Of a stretch of DNA of 64,000 bases, positions 1 to 11,805 are shown in pieces. Where the stretch lies: assembly GCA_021234155.1 (NCBI GenBank), contig JAJEKV010000046.1:248001-312000 (forward strand). The letters are read 5' to 3'. The notes beneath the pieces were generated by a model. The model searched no databases, was not told the origin of the DNA, and saw only the letters and a list, made by a program, of their open reading frames with translations. The translations under genes and the position numbers were made by a program. Positions within the stretch are counted from its first letter, which is position 1; each line of letters opens with the position of its first letter. This stretch comes from Isoetes taiwanensis. Its lineage: Eukaryota > Streptophyta > Lycopodiopsida > Isoetales > Isoetaceae.

Positions 1-1446
1 TTAATCTCTCATATAGCATGGGTACATCCTTTCCTCGGTAATATGTAGAATCTCCCTAGATCCCTTTAGAATCTCCCCATGATTCCCAAGATTCCACAAA
101 GATCCCCCCAGATTCTTAAGGTTCTATAAAGATTCCCTAGATTTCAAAGATTATTTGAAGATTCGCTTAGATTCCCCCAAGATTCTATGTAGATTCTTAT
201 AGATTCCTTAAGTTCTATGAAGATCCTATTAGATCTCTAAGATTTCATCGAGATTTCCTCATTCTTAAACCTTTTTTAGTTGTTTTCTTTAGATTCCCTA
301 GATTCTTTTTAGATTCCCAGATTCAAGATTCTCTTTGAGATTCCTTTGATTTTCGGGGCAAGATTATCCTAATATTTCAAATCTCCTTAGATTCTATGAA
401 TATTCCTCTGATTATCCAACATTGCACCCGAATTCCATGCCAAACCACTACTCACTGGAAAGCATTTGATGAGAGGAATCCAAAGCATGCGGTCCCACTT
501 TGATCCCAGGACCTCCAATCAAGAAGATAAAGTCGCTTCAAGGGCGACGAAAAAAAAGAAGCTTCCAAGAAAGCTTCATAATTAATGAGTTGCCACCCAC
601 TATCTTTTCATTAAATAGCAGTGCCACCAAATCTCCTTTAATATAAAAAATTCTAATTTCTATTATAAAAATGAATGGCTAGGATTTATCCTCCCCCTTG
701 ATCTTAATCTGCTAAGATTGGTTGCACCAAATCCACTTTTCTTCGTGAAGCCTCTCAAGATCCTTCCTTTATAAAAATTAAGGCCAGCATTTCTCCTCTC
801 CCCTTGATCCACTCAAGACATGGTGCATGCCCCCATGCATGCCCCCATCATATTTATATGCCCATGCATGACCCTCCCACCAGGTGTGGCGGCATCAAGG
901 TCTCCATCTCCAATCTGACCTGGCCTAAGACATAATCTCTATATAGCATGGGGTAAATATCCTTTCCTAAGACACATAGAATCTCCCCTAGATCCCTTTG
1001 GAATCTCCCTCGGGACTCCCTAAGATTCCACAAAGATCCCCTAGATTCTTAAAGTTCTATAAAGATTCCCCCAGGATTTTCAAAGATTATTTTGAAGATT
1101 CCGCTTAGATTCCCAAGATTCTATGTAGATTCTTATAGATTCCCTTAAGTTCTATGAAGATCCTATTAGATTCTAAGATTCCATCGAGATTTCCTCGATT
1201 CTTAAAACCTTTTTGAAGGTTTTCTTAGATTCCCCCTAGATTCTTTTTGAGATTCTCATAGATTCCTAAAATTCTTGAGATTCCCCTTGATTTTCAAAGA
1301 TTATCCCAATATCTCAAATCTCTTCCCCTGGGACATTCAACATTGCACTAATGATGCCAAACCACTACCATTGGAAAGCATTTGATGAGAGGAACTACAA
1401 AGGCATGGGTCCCACTTTTGATCCGAGACCCAATCAAGAAGATAAA

Positions 1447-1485
1447 GTCGCTTAGCGACGAAAAAGAAGCTTCCAAGAAAGCTTC
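1447..1485. repeat. Two short palindromes in the satellite monomer
   Basis: GTCGC and GCGAC form a 5-bp inverted repeat around three bases at 1,447-1,459. It is followed at 1,466-1,485 by GAAGCTT and AAGCTTC separated by six bases. Both recur in most monomers with varying spacers, for example near 5,124-5,166 and 8,630-8,670. They could form adjacent small hairpins. Confidence 0.6.
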
Positions 1486-3574
1486 ATAATTAATGAGTTG
1501 CCACCACTATCTTTTCACAAATAAAGGGTGCCACCTCACCTCCTTTAATATAAAAATTTTAATTCTATTATAAAAAATGAATGGCTAGGATTCCTCCCCC
1601 TTGATCTTAATTCAAGCAGATTGGTTGCACCAAATCCAATTTTTCGTGAAGCTTCCTTGTACCTTGGCAAAAATTAAGTGGGGCCATGATTTCTCCTCCC
1701 TTGATCCCACGGCTAAAGACATGGTGCATGCCCCTATGCATGCCCCCATCATATTTATATGCCCATGCATGACCTCTCCCACGAGGTATGGCGGTATCAT
1801 GGCCTCCATCTCCACCTGAATAATGGCATTAATCTCTATATAGTATATTGGTACATCCTTTCCTCGCACACATAGAATCTCCCCTAGATCCCTTCTTTCT
1901 TTAGAATCTCCTCACATTCCTTAAGATTCCACAAAGATCCCCCCTCTAGATTCTTAAGGTTCTATAAAGATTCCCCAGATTTTCTTCAAAGATTATTTGA
2001 AGATTCGCTTTTAGATTCCCAAGATTCTATGTAGATCTCTTATAGATTCCCTTTTAAGTCTCTATGAAGATCCCATTAGATCTCTAAGATTCCACTCCAG
2101 ATTTCCTCATTCTAAACCTTTTTGAAGGTTTTCTCTTAGATTCCCTATAGATTCTTTGAGATTCCCATAGATTCCTTAAGATTCTCTGAGATTCCCTTGA
2201 TTTTCAAAGATTGTCCTAATATCTCTCAAATCTCCTTAGATTCTAAGGAATATTCCCTAGATTGTTCAAACATCAGACAACATGCCAAAACCACTACCAT
2301 TGGAAAGCATTTGATGAGAGGAATCAAAGGCAACCTTAATTTTGATCCGGAACTCCACCGCTAAAGATAAAGTCGCTTTGAAGGCGACAAGAAAAAGAAG
2401 CTCTAAGAAAGCCATACCAATGAGTTGCCACCTCACTATCTTTTCATTAAATAAAGGGTGCCACCTCACCTTTAATATGCAAAATTCTAATTTATTATAA
2501 AATGAATGGCTAGGATTTATCCTCCCCCTTGATCTAATCCAAGAGACCAACCACTTTTCGTAGAAGCTTCTCAGACTTCTCATTATAAAAATTAAGGGCC
2601 AAGTGATTTCTCCTCCCCTTTGACTGACCTGGCTTAAAGACATGGTGCATGCCCCCATGCATTCCCCATCATATTTATATGCCCATGTACGACCTCTCCC
2701 ACGGTGGGTGGCGGCATCATGGCCCTCCCATTCCAATCTGACTACGCAGATAATCTCTATATAGCATGGGTACATCCTTTCCTCGGCACACATAGAATCT
2801 CCTGGGGATCCCTTTGGAATCTCCCCGCGATTCCCTAAGATTCCACAAAGATCCCCCCAGATTCTTAAGGTCTCTATAAAAGATTCCCCTATCTTCAAAG
2901 ATCATTTGAAGATTCGCTAGGATTCCCCAAGATTCTATGTAGATTCTCATAGATTCCCTTAAGTTCTATGAACATCCTGGCTAGATTCTAAGATTTCATC
3001 AGATTTCTATCTCTTAAACCTTTTGAAGGTTTTCTTTAGATTCCCTAGACTTTTGAGATTCCCATAGATTCCTTTAAGATTCTCTTGAGATTCCCTTGAT
3101 TTTCAAAAGATTATCCCAATATTCTAAAATCTCCTTAGATTCTATGAATATTCCCCTCTAGATTATCCAACATTGCACCTGGAATACCAAACCACTACTC
3201 ATTAAGAAAGCATTTGATGAGAGGGAACTGTATGGGTCCCACTTTGATCCAGACCTTCCAATCAAAGATAAAGTCGCTTAGGCGACGCAAGAAAAAAAAA
3301 AAAGAAGCTCTCCAAGAAAAGTTTCATAATTAATGAGTTGCCACCTCACTATCTTTCATTAAATAAGTGGTGCCACCTCACCCTTTAATATAAAAAATTT
3401 AATTTATTATAAAATGAATGCTAGATTTATCCTCCCCCTTTGATCTAATCCAAGCAAGATTGGTTTATAACCAAATCCACTCCTTTTCGTGAAGCTTCCT
3501 TTAACTTTCATTATAAAAATTAAGGGCCACATTTTCTCCTCCCTTTTTGATCCTCGGGACGGCTTAAAGATGAT

Positions 3575-3705
3575 GGTGCATGCCCCCATGCATGCCCCCC
3601 ATCATATTTATATGCCCATGCATGACCTCTCCCACCAGGTGGCGCGCGATCATGGCCTCCATCTCCAATCTGGACTTGGGCTTCAGATAATCTCTATATA
3701 GCATG
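3575..3705 (+). promoter_or_regulatory. RY-motif cluster plus TATA-like box in each satellite monomer
   Basis: Repeated CATGCATG/GCATGC words (3,577-3,633) lie about 60-110 bp upstream of CTCTATATAG (3,692-3,701). CATGCA is the plant RY element bound by B3-domain factors, and TATATA is a core-promoter word. The pair recurs in nearly all monomers. Nothing in the sequence proves transcription. The words may simply be satellite composition. Confidence 0.2.
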
Positions 3706-6700
3706 GGTACATCCTTCCCGCACACATAATCTCCCCCTAGATCCCTTTGAATCTCCTCACATTCCCTAAGATTCCGCCAAAGATCCCCTAGATTCTTAAG
3801 GTTCTATAAAGATCTCCCCTAGATTTTCAAAGATTATTTGAAGATTCATGATTCCCCAAGATTCTATGTAGACCTTTATAGATTCCCTTAAGTTCTATGG
3901 AAGATCCTATTAGATCTCTAAGATTTCAATGAGATTTCTACTCCTTAAACCTTTTGAAGGTTTCTAGATTCCCCTAGATTCTTTTGAGATTCCCATAGAT
4001 TCCTTAAGATTCTCTCTTGAGATTCCCTTTGATTTTCAAAGATTATCCCAATATCTCTCAAATCTCCTTAGATTCTAAGGGAATATTCCTCTAGATTATC
4101 CAACATTGCAATCTAATGCCAAAACCACTCACTCATTGGAAAGCATTTCCATTTCTTGAGAGGGAATCCAAAGGCTGCGGTCCCACTTTTGATCCCAGAC
4201 CTCCAATCAAGATAAAGTCGCTTTTAGTTAAGGACAAGAAAAAGAAGCTTCCAAGAAAGTTTCATAATTAATGAGTTGCCACCTCACCATCTTTCATTAA
4301 CAAAGGGTGCCACCTCACCTCCTTTATAAAATTCTAATTTATTATAAAATGAATGGCTAGGATTTATCCTCCCCTTTGATCTAACTAAGATTGGTTGCAA
4401 CTTTCAAATCCAATTTTTCAGAAGCTTCTTGCACTTTCTTTATAAAAAATTAAGGGCCATGATTTCTCCTCCCCTTTGATCCCATCGCTTAAAGACATGG
4501 TGCATGCCCTATGCATGCCCCTATCATATTTATATGCCCATGCATGACCTCCCATCAGGTGTGCATGCATCATGGCCCTCCATTCCACCTGGACCTGGCT
4601 TCTAAGCATTAATCTCTATATAGCATGGGTACATCCTTTCCTCGGCACACATAGAATTTCCCTAGATCCCTGGAATTCTCAAGGACTCTCTAAGATTCCA
4701 CAAAGATCCCCCTAGATTCTTAAAGTTCTATAAAGATTCCCCCAGATTTTCAAAGATATTTAAAGATTCGCTTAGATTCCCCAAGATTCTATGTAGATTC
4801 TATAGGATTCCCTTAGTTCTAAGGAAGATCCTATTAGATCTCTAAGATTCCATCGAGATTTCATCTCTAAACCTTTTGAAGGTTTTCTTTAGATTCCCTA
4901 GATTCCTTTTGAGATTCCCATAGATTCTTAAGATTCTCTGAGATTCCCTTTGGATTTTCAAAGATTATCCCATTATCTCTCAAATCTCCTTCCCCAGATT
5001 ATCCAACATCGCGACTCGGAATTACGCCAAACCACTACCTGCTTGAAAGCATTTGGACGAGAGGAATTCAAAGCATGGTCCCTAATTTCTCGATCCGAAA
5101 GACCTCCAATCGCTAAGATAAAGTCGCTTAGCAAGGACAAGAAAAAGAAGCTTTCCAAGAAAGCTTCATAATTAATGAGTTGCCAATTTCACTATCTTTT
5201 CATTAAATAAAGGTGCCACCTCAACTCCTTAATATAAAAAAATTTAATTTTATTATAAAATGAATGGCTAGGATTTATCCCTCCCTTTTGATCTAAGAAT
5301 TTAGCATGCATTCACAGGCACCAAACTACCCTTTTCAGAAGCCTTTGCACTTTCTCTTATGGGCAAAAATTCAAGGGCTATGATTTCTCCTCCTCCCCCT
5401 TTGATCCCATCTGCTTTGAAGACATGGTGCATGCCCCTATGCATGCCCCCATCATATTTATATGCCCAAGAAAATGACCTCTCCCACGAGGTGGCTGCAT
5501 CATGGCCTCCATCTCCAACGACCTGCCTACATTAATCTCTCATATAGCATGGGTACATCCTTTCCCCGGCACACATAGAATTCTAGATCCCTTAGAATCT
5601 CCATTCCTCTAAGATTCCACAAAGATCCCCTAGATTCTTAAGGTTCTATAAAGATTCCCCCTAGATTTCAAAGACATTTGAAGATTCAAGTTAGATTCCC
5701 CAAGATTCTATGTAGACTTATAGATTCTTAAGTTCTATGAAGATCCTGCTTAGATTCTAAGATTCATCGAGATTGCATTCTAAACCTTTTTGAAGGTTTT
5801 CTTAGATTCCCAGACTTTGAGATTCTATAGATTCCTTTTAAGATTCTCTGAGATTCCCTTGATTTTCAAAGATGAACCCAATATCTCTCAAATCTCCCAT
5901 TCTTATGAATATTCCCCTAGATTATCCAACATTGCAACTAATGATGCTGCCAAAACCACTACTCACTGAGCATTTCGGTTTAGGAATCCAAAGGCGCGGG
6001 GGGTCCACCTTATCCCATCCCAACCGCAAGAGCAAAGCCCTTGAAAGGACGAAAAAGAAGTTTCCAAAGAAAAGCTTCACAATTAATGAGTCACACCTCA
6101 CTATCTTTTCATTAAATAAAGGGTGCCACCCCTCACCTCCTTAATATAAAAATTTAATTTATTATAAAAAATGAATGGCTAGGATTTATCCTCCCCCTTT
6201 GATCTAATCCAAGTAAGATTGGTTGCACCAAATCCACTTTTCAGAAGCTTCCTTGTAACTTTCATTATGTACCAAGGGCCATGATTTCTCCCTCCCCTTT
6301 TGATCCCACTTAAAGACATGGTGCATGCCCCATGCATGCCCCCATCATATTTATATGCCCATGTGGGCACTCTCCACCAAAGTACCATGGCCTCCATTCC
6401 AATCTGGGACGGCCGGCATTAATCTCTATAGCATGGGTACATCCTTTTCCCTGCACACATAGACCTCCCTCAGATCCCTTTGGAATCTCCCTATTCCCTA
6501 AGATTCCAATAAAGATCCTTAGACTTTAAGGTTCTATAAAGATTCCCCTAGATTTTCTAAAGATTATTTGAAGATTCGCTAGATTCCCCAAGATTCTATG
6601 TAGATTCTTATAGATTCCTAAGTTCTATGAACATCCCATATCTCTCATGATCACCCAGATTTCCTCTAGGATTCTAAACCTTTTTAGTTGTTTTCTTAGA

Positions 6701-8170
6701 TTCTAGATTCTTTGAGATTCTGTATAGATTCCTTAAGATTCTCTTGAGATTCCCTTGATTTCAAAGATTATCCCAATATCTCTAAAATCTCCTTAGATTC
6801 TATGAATATTCCCTCGACATCCAACATTGCACCCAATGATGCCAAACCACTACTCAATAAGCATTTGGACGCAGAGAACCAAAGGTCCCACTGATCCGGC
6901 AGACCTCCACCGCAGTTATAAAGCCGCTTGGCCGACGCTAGTGCCAGCTTCCAGTTTCATACCACCCCACCATTCACAAACAGCAAGCCACCCCTTTAAT
7001 ATAAAAAATTCTAATTTATGGCAAAAATGTACTGCCAGACGGTCCTCCCCTCATCTTAACGCTATGATCAAGGTACCAAATCCACTTTTCAGAAGCTTCC
7101 CACTTTCATTATAAAAATTGGCAGCCATGATTTTCTCCTCCTTTGGGATCCCAAATTAAAGGCTATGCATGCCCCAAGGGCTCTTATCATATATTTATAT
7201 GTTCCATGCATGACCTCTCCCACGAGGTGGCGATCAAGGCCCTCCCCATCTCCACCCACCACCTTATTTAATTTATATAGCATGGGTAACATCCTTCTCG
7301 GCCAGAATCTCCCCTAGATCCCTTGGAATTACCCCCAAGATTCCACAAAGATTCCATTCCAAGGCTCTGGCAAAGACCCCCTAGATTTTCAAACATTGGT
7401 TTGTATCTGCTAGATTCCCCAAGATTCTATAGATTCTATAGATTCTTGTGCTCATGGAACATCCTGTTTGATTCAAGATTTCACTATGATTTCCATTCCC
7501 AAACCTTTTTTGAAGGTTTTCATAGATTCCCAGATTCTTTTGAGATTCCCATAGATTCCTTTAAGATTCTCTTATATTCCCTTGATTTTCACAAAGATTA
7601 TCCCATAATATTCTAAATTCCTTTGCATCTTTGTATGAATATTCCTTGATTATCCAACATTGCACCTAATGATGCCAAACCACTACCTCATTGGAAAGCA
7701 TTTGGATGAGAGGGAATCCAAAGGCGTGGTCCCACTTGGTCCTAGTAACCTCCAACTGCAAAGATAAAGTCACATGCTAGTTTTTCCAAGAAAGTTTGCC
7801 AATTAATGAGCTGCCACCACCATCTTTCATTAAATGGGCAAGTTACACCCTCACCTCAATATAAAAATTCCAATTTATTATAAAACACTGCCAGACTTAT
7901 CCTCCTTTGATCTAACTACAAGATTGGCTTGCACCAAATCCACTTTTCTGCAGTTTCCTTTGCACTTTCCTTATAAAATTAAGGGCCATGATTTCTCCTC
8001 CTTGATCCGGGAATTCCGCTTAAAACACATATGCATGCCTTCATATGCCCCCATCATATTATGTATGCTCACGCTGACCTCTCCCACGTAGGTAGGAGCA
8101 GAGATTACGGCCTCCATCTCCAATCTGACTGGCCGGTACTAACCCTATAGCATGGGTAGTATCCTTTCCA

Positions 8171-8530
8171 CTGCTAGAATCTCCCAGATCCCTTGTAATC
8201 TCCCATTCCCTAAGATTCCACAAAGATCCCCCTAGATTCTTAAAAGTTCTATAAAGATTCCCCTAGATTTTCAAAGATTATTTGAAGATTCGCTTAGATT
8301 CCCCAAGATTCTATGTAGATTCTTATAGATTCCTTAAGTTCTATGAAGATCCTTATTAGATCTCTAAGATTCCATCGAGATTTCCATTCTTAAACCTTTT
8401 GAAGGTTTCTTAGATTCCCTAGATTCTTTGAGATTCCATAGATTCTTTAAGATTCTCTAGACTTCCCTTGATTTTCAAAGATTATCCCAAAATATTCTAA
8501 ATTCCTTCCCTAGATTATCCAACATTGCAA
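8171..8530. repeat. AGATTC 10-11 bp phased domain (representative copy)
   Basis: This is one clean example of the first half of the satellite monomer. The word AGATTC or a one-base variant recurs at spacings that are nearly always 10 or 11 bp, about one DNA helical turn. The same domain occurs in every monomer, for example 1,000-1,320, 3,730-4,110 and 9,060-9,425. The spacing is visible directly. Any role in curvature or nucleosome positioning is inference. Confidence 0.85.
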
Positions 8531-11500
8531 CGGAATGATGCCAAACCACCACTCATTGGAAAGCATTTGATGAGAGGGAATCCAGCAGTATTGGTCCTAA
8601 TTTCATCCGGCATCCTCCAATTGCAAGATAAAGTCGCTTTAGCAGGTCAGAAAGAAGCTTCCAAGAAAGCCCATAATTAATGAGTTGCCACCTCACTATC
8701 TTTCATTAAATAAAAGGTGCCACCTCACCTCCTTTATAAAAATTTCACCATTATAAAACAAGCAGGGATTTATCCTCCCCTTTTGATCTAACTGCTAAGA
8801 TTAGTTTGCAACAAACCTTCTAAAGCCTTTGCCTTTCCCAGTACCAGGCCAAGTGATTTCTCCTCCCCTTTATCCCACCGCTTAAAGACATGGTGAAGTT
8901 CCCATGCATGCCCCCATCGCATATTTATGGTGCCCGCACACCTCTCCTGTGGTGGAGCAGATCATGGTCTCTCCATCTCAACACCTACCTACGCAGATAA
9001 TCTCTATATAAAGCATGGGCAATATCCTTTCCTCGTATGTCATATAGAATCTCCCATCCTTAGAATCTCTCCCGCGATTCCCTAAGATTCCACAAAGATC
9101 CCCCTAGATTCTTAAGGTTCTATAAAGATTCCCTGATTTCAGCATTTGGTTTAAAAGATTCGCTTAGATTCCCCAAGATTCTATGTAGATTCTTATAGAT
9201 TCCCTTTTAAGCTCACATGAAGATCCTATTAGGGACTTAAGATCTCCATCGAGATTTCCCCCATTCTTAAACCTTTTGAAGGTTTTCTTAGACTCCCCCT
9301 AGATTCTTTGAGATTCCATAGATTCCTTTAAGATTCTCTCTTTGAGATTCCCTTGATTTTCTGCAAGATTATCCCAATATCTCTCAAATCTCCTTAGATT
9401 CTATGAATATTCCCCTGCATTGTCCAACATGTACCACCATACAAACCACCTACCATTGGAAAGCATTTGATGAGAGAACCAAAGCTAAGTATTGGTCCCA
9501 CTTTGATCCGAGACTTCCACCGCGAAGATAAAGTCGCTTGAAGGCGACGAAAGAAGCTTCCAAGAAAGCTTCTATACTAATGAGTTAAGCACCTCACTCA
9601 TCTTTTCTTTACAAATAAAGGGTGCCACCTCACCTCCAATATAAAATTCTTAATTATTGCAAAATGAATGGGTTGTATCATCCCTCCCCTTTTGATTCTT
9701 GAATCTATACATCTGCCAAACAAACCACTTTTCGTGAAGTTTCCTTTGCACTTTCCTTATAAAAAATTAAGGCATGATTTCTCCTCCCTTGATCCGGACG
9801 CTTAAAGACATGGTGCATGCCCCTATGCCCCCATCATATTTTATATGCCCATGCATGACCTTCTCCCAATGCAGGTGGCGGTATCATGGCCTCCATCTCC
9901 AATCTGACTACTGCACACCTCTATATAGCATGGGTACATCCTTTCCCCGGCACACATAGAATTTCCCTAGATCCCTTAATCTCCTCATGATTCCCTTAAG
10001 ATTCCACAAAGATCCCCCTGTATTCTTAAGGTTCTATAAAGATTCCCCAGATGCCATTATTTAGCATTCTGCTAGATTCCCCCAAGATTCCCATGTAGAT
10101 TCTTATAGATTCCCCAAGTCTATGAAGATCCCATTAGATTCCTAAGATTCTTTCACTCTAGATTTCTGCATTCTTAAACCTTTGAAGGTTTTCTTAGATT
10201 CCCCAGATTCTTTGAGATCTTCATAGATCCCTTTAAAATTCCTCTCAGATTCCTCCTGATAAAGACATCCACATTCCCCACCTTCCCTAGGATGGTCCAA
10301 CACAACTTAACATGTCCACCACCTATTGGAAAGCATTTGATGAGAGGAACTAAAGGCGTGGTCCCACTTAGATCCGGAGACCTCCAATCAGCAAAGATAA
10401 AGCTCAGTACATTTTAAAAAAGTAAGCAAGCTTCCAAGAAAGTTTCATAAATGTTTGAGTTGCCACCTCACTATCTTTTCATTAAATAAAGGGTGCCACC
10501 TCACCTCCCTTTTAATATAAAAAATTCTAATTTATTATAAAATGAATGGCTAGGGATTTATCCTCCCCTTTGATCTAATCCAAGTTAAGATTACAGGCAA
10601 CTAAATCCACACTTTTCTGTGAAGCTTCCTCGCACTTCTTCTCCTCTTATAAAATTAAGGGCCATGATTTCTCCCTCCCCTTTTGATCCGGCCTGCCAAA
10701 GCATATGCAGGCCCCCATGCATGCCTCCCCATCATATTTATATGCCTCCATGCATGACCCTTCTCCCAACGTGGTACACGGCCTCCCATCTCCAATCTGG
10801 ACCTGGCCAAGATTAATCTCTATATAGCATGGGTACATCCTTCTCGGGCACACATAGAATCTCCTTAGATCCCTAATTCCCCATTCTCTAAGATTCCACA
10901 AAGATCCCCCAGACTCTTGGGCCCTGTAAAGATTCCCCAGATTTCGCAAGATTATTTGAAGACCTAGATTCCCCCAAGATTCTATGTAGATTCTTATAGA
11001 TTCTTAAGTTCTATGAAGATCCCATTAGATTCTATAAGATTCCATCAGATTTCCCTCGCATTCTTAAACCTTTTTGAAGGTTTTCTTAGATTCCCTAGAT
11101 ACCTTTTGAGATTCCCATATCTCTTCTTTTAAGATTCTCTTTGAGACTCCCCTTGATTTTCAAAGATTATCCCAATATCTCTCAAATCTCCTTAGATTCT
11201 ATGAATATTCTAGATTATCCAACATTGCACCAATGATGCCAAACCACTCACTCATTGGAAAGCATTTGACGAGAGGAATCCAAAGGCATGGGTCCCACTT
11301 TGATCCTGGTGACCTCCACCGCAAGATAAAGTCGCTTAGCTAGCGACGAAAAAAGAAGCTTCCCAAGTTTTCATACCAATGAGAGCTGCCAATTCCCCAC
11401 TATCTTTCATTAAATAGTGCTGCAGCCACCTCACCTCCTTTAATATAAAAAATTCTAATTTATTATAAAAAATGAATGGCTAGGATTTATCCTCCCTTTG

Positions 11501-11765
11501 ATCTTAATCCAAAATTGGTTGCACCAAATCCACTTTTCGTGAAGTTTCCCTTTGCACTTTCCTTATAAAAATTAAGGGCCATGATTTCTCCTCCTTTGAT
11601 CCTCATCTACAGACATGGTGTACCCCTATGTACGCCCCATCATATATTTATATGCCCATGCATGACCTCTCCCACGAGGTGCATGCATCATGGCCTCCAT
11701 TCCAACGGATCTGGCCGCATTAATCTCTATATAGCATAAGTACATCCTTTCCTCGGCACACATAA

Positions 11766-11805
11766 ATAGTTTTTATATATATAATAATATATATATACAA
11801 GTTTT
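11766..11805. repeat. AT microsatellite at the satellite array edge
   Basis: A short run of TATATATA-type sequence lies directly after the truncated last monomer. It marks the right edge of the array. Confidence 0.8.

Larger units (their letters stand above)
1..11765. repeat. Tandem satellite array, ~0.9-kb monomer, about 13 copies
   Basis: Thirteen head-to-tail monomers plus the first ~45 bp of a fourteenth. I used the recurring anchor CTCTATATAGCATGGGTACA to set starts at about 1, 931, 1829, 2751, 3687, 4610, 5532, 6418, 7268, 8140, 8997, 9919, 10815 and 11720, so the period runs from 850 to 936 bp (mean about 900). Each monomer has the same order of parts: the anchor, then about 360-430 bp dominated by AGATTC-like words every 10-11 bp, then about 450 bp of ordinary sequence. 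The second half holds two short palindromes, a duplicated GCCACCTCAC word, two CTCCCCTTTGATC blocks and a cluster of GCATGC/CATGCATG words. Monomers around 6,840-8,140 are the most diverged. The array starts outside the window and ends sharply at about 11,765 beside an AT-rich tract. Short open frames inside it are by-products of the repeat and not genes. Confidence 0.95.

Noticed and set aside
2266-2898. A 210-codon minus-strand open frame in the satellite
   Set aside because: It runs through the AGATTC repeat and is not open in the other monomers. It is a by-product of low stop-codon density in the repeat.
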